A stretch of DNA of 64,000 nt, taken from Leuctra nigra. Lineage: Eukaryota; Arthropoda; Insecta; Plecoptera; Leuctridae. Under the pieces are notes generated by a model. That model was given only the letters and a program-made list of their open reading frames with translations. It did not search any database and was not told where the DNA came from. Location: NCBI GenBank assembly GCA_934045905.1, contig OW203769.1, forward strand, positions 15,407,705 to 15,471,704. The letters run 5' to 3'. Within the stretch, counting starts at the first letter, position 1. Each line of letters begins with the position of its first letter. Below are positions 1-11,500 of the stretch, one piece after another. Made by a program: the position numbers and the translations under genes.

Positions 1-964
1 TCACTACTTTTCAGTACTGAATTTTTAGATTTCTTCTATTTTTTTATAGTTGAAGAGACTTGGCTGGTATTTTTACACGGAGTGTTTTTTATGGGGTATG
101 AAGTTCTTGTAGTAAGAGGTGATTAAAGTCTAATGCTTCATTTTTGATGACGTCATTTCCGGTTTCGGTAATAGAACATTTCTTTTTTGACTATTGGTAT
201 TTCATATAGATGACCATCTGAATCATTTGGCGCTGGTTTCATTCCGATCGGTCTAGCCGTTTTCGAGATATGACGTCACTTCCGGTTTCAAAATGGCGGC
301 TTCCGATTGGTTTTATAAAAAGGCACCTCAGACGCCAAAAGTGCACATGTGGTAAAAATTTAAGATCGATCGGCTCAGCCTATTAGGCTGTGGCGGTGAC
401 AGCGGTGTTTCCTGATATCATTATCATCATCATCATCATCATCATCATCTAAAGATCAAAGTCCACTAGATCAATTATATACTTACAACAATGAACATAA
501 ATTTGAGTGATGGACAAAATTTATTCAATGTATATAAAAAAAATACATAGATATTGCTTTAATCTAAATCTACATCTATTATATATTGTGGTTTGCCTCA
601 GTCGGGAAACAAATGCTGGGTATGTTCCCTAATAACAGGCCGGGCTGCCTCATTCCCACCATATGGGAATGAGCGTTCCATATTGCTCGCGGAACGCGTG
701 GGTGTGCTCAACGCAACCGTCTTCATCATTATCCTCCTATCATCATCACAATCATTCATCCTTCGCCATTAGCCTATTTGCAGAACAGTGGGACGTTCAC
801 AAATATCACACAATTGAGAAAACATAGTAGATAATAATAATCTAGAATTGTTCTATGCCAATAAATATATAAATCCTTGCAACATGCTCCTTTACGACTG
901 GGTGTGGATCATGAGATAACGCCACTGATAAAGAGCTTAACGAATTATCTGAGTTGTCTTACGC
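1..964. other. Gene-free left edge
   Basis: I see no convincing coding exon here. The stretch holds an ATC microsatellite (about 418-451) and a tRNA-SINE-related fragment (about 565-812, listed separately). The rest is unremarkable AT-rich sequence. Confidence 0.5.
565..812 (-). repeat. SINE-like relic, tail part
   Basis: Read on the minus strand, this shares several blocks with the SINE at 8870-9225: a block around 'cactgttctgca', then 'ggctaatggcgaaggatga', and a block around 'acccagcatttg' next to 'cgactgagg'. The tRNA-like head is not recognisable. The block is a degraded dispersed copy. The same block recurs at about 49608-49662. Confidence 0.55.
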
Positions 965-1004
965 ATGACGGTTTGTCTGATCTCAACGCCTAGACGTTCA
1001 GTCT

Positions 1005-1795
1005 TCTCGCGTCGCTCACGAGATTCAGCTGTCTTCTCTCGTCGCTCACGAGATTCAACAGTCTTCTCTAGTCACTCACGAGATTCAACAGTCTACTCTC
1101 ACCGCTCACGAGATTCAACAGTCTTCTCTCGCTGTTCACGAGATTCAACAGTCTTCTCTAGTCACTCACGAGATTCAACAGTCTTCTCTCGTCGCTCACG
1201 AGATTCAACAGTCTACTCTCACCGCTCACGAGATTCAACTGTCTTCTCTCGTCACTCACGAGATTCAACTCTCTTCTCTCGCCAATCACGAGATTCAACA
1301 GTCTTCTCTCGCTGTTCACGAGATTCAACAGTCTTCTCTAGTCACTCACGAGATTCAACAGTCTGCTCTCGCCAATCACGAGATCCTACAGTCTTCTCGC
1401 GCCACTCACGAGATTCAACAGTCTTCTCTCGTCACTCACGAGATTCAACAGTCTTCTCTCGCCACTCACGAGATTCAACTGTCTTCTCTCGTCACTCACG
1501 AGATTCAAACGGTCTTCTCTCACCGCTCACGAGATTCAAACGGTCTTCTCTCACCGCTCACGAGATTCAACAGTCTTCTCTCGCTGTTCACGAGATTCAA
1601 CAGTCTTCTCTCGCCACTCACGAGATTCAACTGTCTTCTCTCGTCACTCACGAGATTCAACAGTCTACTCTCAGCGCTCACGAGATTCAACAGTCGCTCT
1701 CGTCACTCACGAGATCCTACAGTCTTCTCTCGTCACTCACGAGATTCAACAGTCGCTCTCGCCAATCACGAGATCATACAGTCGAGAACGAAGCA
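1005..1795. repeat. 30-bp minisatellite, about 26 copies
   Basis: Tandem copies with consensus core 'cacgagattcaacagtcttc' repeat every 30 bp. Two 31-bp units near 1500-1560 and some shorter units near 1690-1760 break the periodicity. Because 30 is a multiple of 3, one plus-strand frame stays open for about 300 codons and reads as an SRDSTVF-type repeat. The frame slips where the unit length changes, and no splice or start context supports a gene. I treat it as non-coding satellite DNA. Confidence 0.85.
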
Positions 1796-1870
1796 ACTCG
1801 CCAAGGGTATTGTAACTATCTCAACATGATCTCATTATTGCCTTCACTCTCGTCAATTCAGTTAACTTAA

Positions 1871-2450
1871 AAGTGTTACGTTCTTCTCGCGTTTGCGTTC
1901 GCTGTTCTTCACAGCATCTTTCTGTTCGAGTAACGCACATTTTAAGCTCACTCTACTGAAAAATTCCACACACTGAAAACATTACGACCTCTGAGTTCGA
2001 ACACCTCGGGTTCGAGCCCCAGTTCGGAATATATTTTTCGCTTTATTTATGTTTCACTCTGCTCAAATTATACTTTAAATCCTGTGTTCTCGAATAAAGC
2101 TATAAGTTCTTATACTACGTTTTTGGTTTGGTTTTGCTAAAGTTGAAGTTCCCAACAATATTTTTCGGTGAAAAGTTAGCCATTTTGCGAAATTGAACCG
2201 AAAGTGAAGTATGGGAACTTATAGATTAAGCTGGCCGATTGCCAAGTAAGAATAGCGATCGCTTTCATTTCAAAGGAATAGTTCGTTGGTACATCAGTTT
2301 TAGTGTGTATGTATTTTTCGGATTAGGAGTAACAGATCAGGCCAATTTGCTTACACAAAAGATTTATTACTATCATGTTCGTTTAGAAATTGATTTCTAG
2401 AAAGATGGGTCTCTTGGTTTTACTGGAATATTGAATTACAGTTCCTCTTA
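1871..2450. other. Gene-free, tRNA-like fragment
   Basis: No exon is recognised. Around 1988-2036 there is a B-box-like stretch ('cgggttcgagccccag'), which may be the remnant of a tRNA-derived SINE head. Nothing else stands out. Confidence 0.4.
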
Positions 2451-2822
2451 GGGGCTGTGCATAAAGGACGTCACGCTTCAGGGGGGGAGGGGGGGGGGTG
2501 CACTAGTATAGGACACAGTGTGACAGGGGGGAGGGGGGGGTACTGGAGGCAGTAGGACGTCACGTTTTGATTTAGATATTTTGAAGCATTTTAAATTTCA
2601 GTTGATACGTCGGGACCGAAAATTTCGCTAAAAACGAGAAATTATGATACATTTTACAGTCAAAAATATTCGATTTAAGGGGGGGGGTAGAGATAGATTT
2701 GTGACGTCCTTTTAGGGGGGGGGGGGGTCTCGAAAAGTGTGACACAGCGTGACAGGGGGGAGGGGGGGGGGGGGGTGTCAAAATATCCCATTTTTAGCGT
2801 GACGTCCTTTATGCACAGCCCC
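2451..2822. mobile_element. G-rich MITE with about 27-bp inverted ends
   Basis: The left end starts ggggctgtgcataaaggacg. The right end (about 2796-2822) is its reverse complement ending gtcctttatgcacagcccc. The interior is non-coding and carries several runs of 7-15 G on the plus strand, each next to a 'gtgac' motif. The flanks are tta on the left and ttaa on the right, compatible with a TTAA-type target site with one changed base. Superfamily is not certain. Confidence 0.75.
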
Positions 2823-2899
2823 TTAACTGATGCACAATCTGAAAAAGAAACAGTTGTGCTCTTGCTTTCCAACACTCGCTCATCAACGCTTTCACTAAG

Positions 2900-3722
2900 A
2901 GGAGTCTGTAAACACTCTGTCTAGATCAACACGTGTCTACTAGCACAAGATGGCGTCGTTCCTGAAGAAGGTGTCGGACGCTAAGATCGGCTCCAGACCG
3001 GTGGTCAACACAGTATTACAACACGTGCGTCATTAATAGGAGTCTGTAAACACTCTGTCTAGATCAACAAGTGTCTCGAGCACAATATGGCGTCGTTCCT
3101 GAAGAAGGTGTCGGACGCTAAGATCGGCTCCAGACCGGTGGTCAACACAGTGCTAGAACACGTGCGTCATTAATAGGAGTCTGTAAACACTCTGTCTAGA
3201 TCAACAAGTGTCTCGAGCACAAGATGGCGTCGTTCCTGAAGAAGGTGTCGGACGCTAAGATCGGCTCCAGACCGGTGGTCAACACAGTATTACAACACGT
3301 GCGTCATTAATAGGAGTCTGTAAACACTCTGTCTAGATCAACAAGTGTCTCGAGCACAAGATGGCGTCGTTCCTGAAGAAGGTGTCGGACGCTAAGATCG
3401 GCTCCAGACCGGTGGTCAACACAGTGCTAGAACACGTGCGTCATTAATAGGAGTCTGTAAACACTCTGTCTAGATCAACAAGTGTCTCGAGCACAAGATG
3501 GCGTCGTTCCTGAAGAAGGTGTCGGACGCTAAGATCGGCTCCAGACCGGTGGTCAACACAGTGCTAGAACACGTGCGTCATTAATAGGAGTCTGTAAACA
3601 CTCTGTCTAGATCAACAAGTGTCTCGAGCACAAGATGGCGTCGTTCCTGAAGAAGGTGTCGGACGCTAAGATCGGCTCCAGACCGGTGGTCAACACAGTA
3701 TTACAACACGTGCCAGGCGCCA
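2900..3722 (+). repeat. Six tandem copies of leader plus first coding exon
   Basis: A 137-138 bp unit starting aggagtctgtaaacactc begins at 2900, 3038, 3175, 3312, 3449 and 3586. Each unit contains about 50 bp of leader, an ATG (2950, 3087, 3224, 3361, 3498, 3635) and the beginning of the ankyrin-protein coding exon. Copies 1-5 end with GTGCGTCATTAATAG, so each encodes the same 28-residue start and then a TAA stop. Only copy 6 runs on into the rest of the exon and a splice donor at 3758. Copies 1, 3 and 6 read ...VLQH and copies 2, 4 and 5 read ...VLEH, which suggests that some duplications involved two units at once. Confidence 0.9.
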
Positions 3723-4988
3723 AGGACAAGGCTCATGCGCTGCACAAGAGTCTGCAGGTACGACACTCAAAACTGTCAAATTACATCTATTAAATTACTT
3801 GTGAACTTTGAAACTTGTGAAATATTTCAAAATTTCATCAGGCCAATGTCTACGACTTTTCTTCAAACAACTGAAAGATTATTTGCAAATTGTGGGCACT
3901 AGAATAATATCTTTGGCACTATATAGTCCGTATCGCATCCTGATAGAAATGTCATTTGCAGTTGAGATACTTCCGGTGTAGTGATTGGTTGGATGCTTGA
4001 AGCTAACATTCGAGTTTATTATTAACACGAAATGTATTGCAAAAATTACTATAAATCACTTTTTTTTTTTTTTTCAATTGAACAACCCCTGGTTTCAAAC
4101 ATTTTAGTCGGGGGTAGGGGGGGGGGGGGGGCGAGGCGGTGAGGGGATAGAGTTTTCCACATACATTGTCCATACTAACTAGGGCTAATGTCTTCACCGG
4201 CTAGCCGATAAAAATATCTTCAATATCTTCTTCCTCCTAATACTTTCTTCCCCCTCCAGCGTCATAATTAAACCATTCCATATGTCGCTATGCTCCAACC
4301 ACCGGCCCTTCTCAACCATCTTCCAGTCTTCCCCTCTTGAATTTACATCCAATCATCATACTCTTCCACACTACTCTGGCCATCCAATATCAATTCTCAT
4401 TATGTTACCAAGGGTGCGATCACATAAAATGATAACTTTCTTGTCACGGTGACAAGAAAGTCATCATTTTATGTGATCTCACCCCAAACCTTAGAGGAAT
4501 TAGTGGAATTCCTCTAAGCCCAAACCACTTCAATCTCTTTCTCCCCAACTTGACAGCCAATTCCTTCCTAATCTTTGAACTTCAAATTCTATCGAACTCC
4601 GTCACTCGCACTGCTTAGAAATGTCATCTGTGAAGCTTGTAATGTCCATCCTCTATCTGTATGACGTCACGTGTGCCCACAGGACGACCAGCCCGCCATC
4701 TACTCGGAGCTGAAGCGCGGCAACGCCGATGTGGTGACCCTGATGATCCAATCCGGTGCTGACGTCACAGTTCGCGACCAGCAGGGCAAGTCTTGGCTGA
4801 TGCACGCCGCCCAGGCAGGTCACTTATCAGTCGTCCAGGCCCTCCTGGACTCCTTCAGCAGCGACGCCGCCAAGGTCGAGTATGTCAACGCCGTGGACAA
4901 GGATGGAGGGTGTGCCTTGTCGGAGGCGGTGAAGGGAGGGCATGACGAGGTCGTGCAGCTGCTGGTCAAGGCGGGTGCGTGTCAGTGA
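3635..4988 (+). CDS. Small ankyrin-repeat protein, two coding exons
   Basis: Exon 1 is 3635-3757 (41 codons, donor CAG|gtacga) and exon 2 is 4683-4988 (acceptor cccacag|). Both are phase 0, giving 141 aa. The N-terminus (MASFLKKVSDAKIGSRPVVN...) matches no family I recognise. Residues about 45-140 read as ankyrin-type helices: ELKRGNADVVTLMIQSGADV, then WLMHAAQAGHLSVVQALL, then LSEAVKGGHDEVVQLLVKAG. This means roughly three repeats, the last ending right at the C-terminus. There is no signal peptide or TM segment, so it is probably a cytosolic protein-binding module, similar in size to myotrophin but not clearly its orthologue. I chose the ATG at 3635 because it is the only one of six duplicated ATGs whose frame continues to the donor. 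A polyadenylation signal cluster (AATAAA overlapping) lies near 5376-5386. Confidence 0.8.
4412..4484. mobile_element. Perfect-looking hairpin MITE in ankyrin intron
   Basis: A palindrome of about 73 bp lies in the intron. The left arm gatcacataaaatgataact and the right arm ending agtcatcattttatgtgatc pair around a 'gtcacggtgac' centre. It looks like a minimal MITE made only of its two inverted ends. A second small hairpin follows at about 4490-4520 (cttagaggaatt / aattcctctaag). Confidence 0.6.
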
Positions 4989-5375
4989 GGAGGTGGAGGT
5001 GCCAGGTCTAGCTTGAGGCTATCATATGTTGTACCATCTATCTTGTCAATACATTCATATTGATCTTTATGTGCGGGCCTCTTTTTAACATTTCGTAAAC
5101 CTTTTCATTCGATTTTTGGGCCTTGTTTGTTGTCTCATCTGTTGTGCTGGGACATGCATTTGGTTATTATGGCTTTTATGTCGATTTACCAATAACCATC
5201 AAAAAGCGGACTCCTGTTCTTACAGACTTCTTTGAGTTTCCAGTTCTTTATTTCGACTTCAACATGATGTGTAAATTTAATATTTGTGTTGTTATTTATT
5301 GACGTAGCAGTACTAATTTAAAATACTACAGTGTGTGAATATCTTGGTTAAAATCAATAATTGTTTTCTGTACTA

Positions 5376-5386
5376 AATAAAATAAA
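5376..5386 (+). other. Polyadenylation signal of ankyrin gene
   Basis: Overlapping AATAAA motifs ('actaaataaaataaatc') lie about 390 bp after the stop codon, in the expected orientation. Confidence 0.6.
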
Positions 5387-5546
5387 TCTACTTGAATCGC
5401 TTACTTGACTATCTATCCCTCGTATGTTATTAAATCACTGGGACTTCCTTCATCTTGCCGATCAGAATAGAAGTTGTTTGCATCAGGAAGATGCAGTGGC
5501 GTGCGGTGGGGCTCAGACCTGGACCGCACGCCCCTGGGAAGATGAG

Positions 5547-8500
5547 TTAGACGCTGGAGGTGACTTCGGACTGCACCATGATGATCAAGTAGACCGTGAT
5601 GGCGCCGATCATCTGCACAATCAGTTCAATCAGACAGTCACAGTGGGCTGTAAATACTTTAATGTTACAATAATTTGTAGCATTTAATTTGTAAAATATT
5701 TAATTTATTAAATACCAATTGTAGATTGAAAAGATTTCCCAACTGTGGGATTCGTACCCACGACCCTGAGTTGCCTGTCCAGTGCTCTAATCAATAAGTT
5801 AAGCTGGTATTCTGATCTAATCTGCAGAAGCTGTGTTCCACATCAACTATTTCTATGATGAAGAGGTCAGAATACCGTGGGCTTTTCTCATAGAATTATT
5901 TAGTTCAAAGAGCTTAAATCGCGTTTATATAAAATAAAAATTATACTTATGAGACGCTCTCCCCTCACCTCAACCTAATGATCTATAATGGTTAGAGTTG
6001 TATTACATTGTTCCATTGTTTTACAGACATTTATGGGTGTAAATCTCATATCAATACATTTTTTAAACTAAAAATGAGTACTGGGGCCACCCTCCATGGC
6101 GTGCCCTACATTCCATTCCAGTACTCTACTTACCGAGTATAGGAGGTCCAAATCTACAGAAAAGAGCCCAGCAGCCGAAAATCGAATCTTCTTTCCAATC
6201 AGCATCAACGAGAACGTCTTCAACTAAAACACAAATAAAAAATCCTACGAAGTTAAATAATATATAATATGTAGTGTGTGATACAATGTAAATTCATACC
6301 TCATCTTTGGCGGCGAAGTCCGATGTTTTCAGGATGATCTTGTTCACTTCGTCTCTGGTCCTCTCACTCTGGAAGATTCATCAAACATGTCACAATAAAG
6401 TGACTGTGCCCAGAGCCGTCAGGCAAAGTTAATATTTGGTGGGCCCGGTTATAATTACAGCCCCACGCCACAATCTTTTGGAAATACGTGTGTAAACGAA
6501 TAGCTTGGGGGTCTGGGGGAGGAGCCCCTGGGAAAACGCGGGTCCGGGCCACGTAAACCCGGGAAATGTTTGAATTTCTTATTTATAGATTTGGATCATT
6601 CACGTTTCGGACAAGACAAATGCGAAGTATTTCTAAACTTTCGCGTATTAGACAGGGAAGATTTGTGCAAATACTCATGTAAAAGATTAAGCAAATATGG
6701 ATTCCTAATCTTGAACGTTTGAGCCGGGTCCACATATTATAACCGTTGCGTTTTGTGTTTTCCGCTTTTTTCTATTGACGCAATCACAAGTCTGCCGTGA
6801 GCGAATTCTCGACTTGTGATTGGTCGTAAGAAAAAAAACGTAAAAACTATTACTATTTCATAGTGTGTGAAATATTCATCAAAATTCATCAAACTTTTAC
6901 ACTCAAATAATCTGAATCTTTTGCACGAATAATGGCGTGTATATTTTTTTATTTATTTATAAGCGTGTTTTCCAATAACTATATCTGATATAATTTTCAA
7001 AACAGAACCTCGTCAGGAACGGTTCACGCGTAGAGATATCACACGCTCGACCTTGAGGGAGCGCCCGGGCAGAAACGTCTTCCTTAGTTCATGTAGTTGC
7101 GCTGGCAACTGTTGTGGTCTATCCACGATGAAGAAAAAGGACCGCCATCTTTAAAATATAAGGTGGAAACTCTTCGCTGAATCACCATTGTAAACTTTGA
7201 ATACGAATTACGGGTAGAAGTTGATGCATAAATAACACCGCCGCGTATAAATCACTAGCGCTTTCTTGAGGAACTAAAGTATTCAAGGTCTATCGGTTGA
7301 CTAGATTTATTGATTAAAGAATGTTTTAAGAATGTTATAATAATGTTTTAAGAATGTTTTGAATGTTTAAAGAGTGTTTTAAGACGGCTGGGTAGTGAGT
7401 TTGACCTTGAAGAGTTTTTTAATCGATTTTTATCAATATCTTTTTCCAGTGCAATTGTTAACAAAATAGGGCTATGGACGTGAATTCAGAACAGTTTAAT
7501 GAAAATAATTTCATAGTTTGGAATAAGTTATTAGTTCTTTTTTGTCCAGCAGGTGTTTAGAACCCGAAAATTTAGTAATTTTCGGGTTCTAAACACCTGC
7601 TGGACACAATAAAACTAATAGCTTATTCCAAACCATGAAATTATTTTCATTGAACTGTTCTGAATTCACGTCCATAGCCCTATTTTGTTAACAATTGCAC
7701 TGGGAAAAGATATTGATAAAAATCGATTAAAAAAACTCTTCAAGGTCAAACTCTCTACGTTTTAGAATGCGTCGATGGTTAGAAAAGTGTTACGCGATGG
7801 GCACCTACAGACCTTGATATTCGGGCTATTGGAACTGATATCGCGGAAAGACTCGAAGAATTTCCACCTTACATTTTAAAGATGGCGTTCCTTTTTCTAC
7901 ATCGTGGTCTTACTCGCCTCCGTCACTGCCACGTCACAGACCACACAGAGCATGACAGCTCGGAGTGACGTCATCACGAAGAAGCAGAGAAGCAAGAACA
8001 GGAGGCCGTCTGTCTGATACAGGAGACACTTGACGATCAGGTAGAGGTTGGTGATGACATTGACGAAGTAGGTGACGATGACGAGGAGAAGAGGCAGCGA
8101 GTAGAAGCCGTCGACGAGTGTCGCGACGTCGCAGAGGGCGTCGTGGACCGACGCCGACGCGCGCACCACGACGGCGTCCATCAGGTGACCTTTAACACAA
8201 TGCCTCAAAGGTAGAAGGTTTGATGTCATGTCAATGATTCTTGAGGTGGGCTCGTAAACAGTAATTCTGCCTTCATCCAATCATATTTGTAACGGTGACA
8301 TGAGTCATTGTGTAAGACAGTGGTACTCAACCTTTTTGAATTGCGGGCCAATAATACGAATTTGCTTTTGTTGGCGGGCCGCATGTTCAAAAAAGTACAA
8401 TAATGCTCACGTGATCAGGTAGTTTCAGGCTTTCAGGTTCATTTCCGTCGCGTAGGAACTACTTTTATCATGGGGGGAGTGCTAAGTTTTGGCCCCGCAG

Positions 8501-11500
8501 GGCTTTCTTTTAGATTTTAATATTTTTAAAGTGATTCTGAGGCTCTAAAATGCACGAACTGAAGCAAAGTTCCCTCCAAATGTTGCCCCGCAGGGCGTTT
8601 TTTTAGAATTTAAGCAATTTATAAGTGATTCTGGGATGCTAAACTTAATTTTGTGAAATAAGTATTATAATAATTATTTTTTATTATTTTTTATTATTTT
8701 CACAGTGGACACATTTTGTGAATAAGTATGTATTTGAAACATCAACTGGGGGGCACAAAAATTAGTCCCGCGGGCCGCAGGTTGAGTACCACTGGTGTAA
8801 GAGAATACTTCAATATATCTGTATTTGTTGACATCTGTCATATGACAATTTATATGGCCTGATTACACTTTTTTGTCTGGGGCTTAACGTCGCACTGTTC
8901 TGCAGCGAGGCTAATGGCGACGGATGAATGATTATGAGGATGATTGGGAGATGATGGTGAAGAGTAGGTAATGATGGAAGGTGGGAGGGATGCGGTCGAG
9001 CCTATTAGTAGGGTACCTTCCCAGCATTTGCCTGTCGACTGAGGGAATACCACGAAAAAAACCCAGTCAGGAAGGACGGCCGCGGGAATGGAACCCGGGC
9101 CTCCGGAATACAAGTTCAGAGCGTTAATCACTCACCCAACCTGTTCCGTTAAACACTAGGAATACGCTCTGTGTAACGCGTTGATGAGGGAGCATGGATA
9201 CGCAAAACACCTCGAACTGAAATTTTGATAACCTTGCAAAGTTTTAAATTCATCGATTGAACAGTTCTGATTGAACGGTTCCTTGATATTTTTCAAAAAA
9301 TCACAGGATCTCATTAAAAAATATACCTGGGACCACTCATATGATATAAGTGTGTGTACATTAATATCAGATTGATCTGTTGAACGGTAATTATGAGTTT
9401 CATATGCGTTTGAAAGTTTCTACCGTTTCTACTCTAACTACCTTGGAACTATGAAAAGTCGAAGTTGCCGTGATCAATCATTTTCGAGAAATTTGACATC
9501 CAACACGTAAAATATCCGTAAAAACCAATAACTTATGGATTTAAGCACAGATAAATTTGAAAATTATCAAAAATACAGATAATGTTGGTCCCAATGACCA
9601 CGCAAAGTTTTAAATTGATTGATGAGTTTAAATTTCAAAAATCAGTGGAAAGATGGTGTTAAATTTAAACCAATGGATTTGGCTGAAACTTTGTAAGATA
9701 GGGGACAATATTGGTCGTAATGACTTGTCAAAATTTAAAATTGATCGGAACAACCAATCGAAAGATAATTTTTAATAATTTGAACCAATCACAGGATCCC
9801 TTTCAAAAACGATCCAGGGACAGCATAGATTACGTTAGTATATGTGCAAAATTTCAGATCGATTGGTTGTGCGGTCTGACCTGGGCAGTGAACACACAAA
9901 AAAAATCACCAGAGAAATTGCCATAAGAGTACCGTGGTGACGCTCGCTTCGCTCGCTCAACTAAAATAAATTAAATTGTAAAAACACGGAATGACTAAAA
10001 ATTTAAAAATTAAAAGTGTCAACTGAATTTGAAAATAAAATGAACAAAATAATGCGATACTCACTATAAAAATCACAACAAAATTTAAAATTCAAAAAAG
10101 ATAGAAAGTCAATGTGATGACAGGGCGTCAGAAATGGATCAAAAGCCCAACAACAATAGGAACATTTGGTCAATCAACATTTTTCTACTCATGTGTACCA
10201 CGTCCACATGTGCACATGTGCAGAACCAAGTTGATGAACCAAACGCTGCAAGTGTGGATCGGGATCTAGATGTCCTAAAGAAATGCAACGTGAGGTGTGT
10301 GACCTTGAGCCTGGAGGTGCTCGTTGAGGAGTCTGAACCGCTGGCGCAGAGCGCTGACGCAGCACACGTACTGCGCCTCGGCGATGTGCAGCACGATGCG
10401 TGGCACGTAGAGACCGACCCAGTGCAGCAGCGAGACCTCCGTCTTGGTCGCCAAGTTGACCAGCAGCACCAGCAGCACGCCCAGGAGGTTCAGCAGCACG
10501 AACCAGATCACGAACCTGACAAGACAATAGCATAAATAATATTACTAAAGGTGGTGCAAGCACTCGGCCGTTTTAGCGAATTGAGAGAGAAAAATTGTTT
10601 CATAAGTGGGAGTAACTTTGATGGGATGTTCACATGATCAGTCTGATTGTATATCAGTAGCTTTTTGAATTTTTGGTTCATGTCGTGTTTATTAGGTGCC
10701 GGTTATTCAACAAAACCGCTAAAACTATGAAATTTCCGATACGATTGAAGACCGAAACCGATAACCAATTGAACTCAAATTTTAATCATGATTAGATAAA
10801 AGACAAACTTAGGGTTATGAAATGGCAAATTGTTTAAATAACATTTCATACGGCACCCCAGCGAGACAAGAAAATATACAATTTTTTACCAAAAACAAAC
10901 TAACCAAATCAAAAAATTAAAAATGTCTACCAAGTGATAACCTTAAGTTTGTATTTTATCAAATCATGATTACAATTTCAAATCATTTCGTCAACCCATT
11001 TTGTCTCCAATCGTATCCAAAAAAGTGCCTTCAACAAGCGGTAAAATCGCTCGCGCTTGCACCATCTTAAGAGGCAAACGGAAGCGAACGGGAATCGCAC
11101 GGTTTGTCAGAGCTTTTTTTTAAATGTTGTCTTCCCACTAAATAATTTTAAAAAATCAGATAGTAACGACCCATAACAGCCTAATAGACTAAATAATGCC
11201 GCACACTGGAGTTCATTATGACCTCTGGTACGACCTCAAAGTGTTAAATACGATGATTTTACCATAAAAATCGTATTTAACACTTTGAGGTCATACAAGA
11301 GGTCATAAAGTTCTCCAGTGTGTGGCATTATTTAGTCTTGCATAACGCATGCATAACGAAGGCTCGCTTATCAACGCGTTACACAGATTAATTGCTTTGC
11401 GCAAGACCTTCTGTTCTTCGTGTGCGGGACTTGAACATCGATGACTCTCAGCGACCTGTCGACATCGTCCAGACGTGTGAAGTAGGCGATGCACATCTTC

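Noticed and set aside
965..1870. 301-codon Arg/Ser-rich ORF
   Set aside because: It is the translation of a 30-bp tandem repeat, and unit-length changes slip the frame. No start, splice or family evidence.
7908..7914. One-base frameshift making the GR a pseudogene
   Set aside because: A GC-AG donor two codons earlier gives a clean phase-0 join, so a lesion is not required. Kept as a finding to test.
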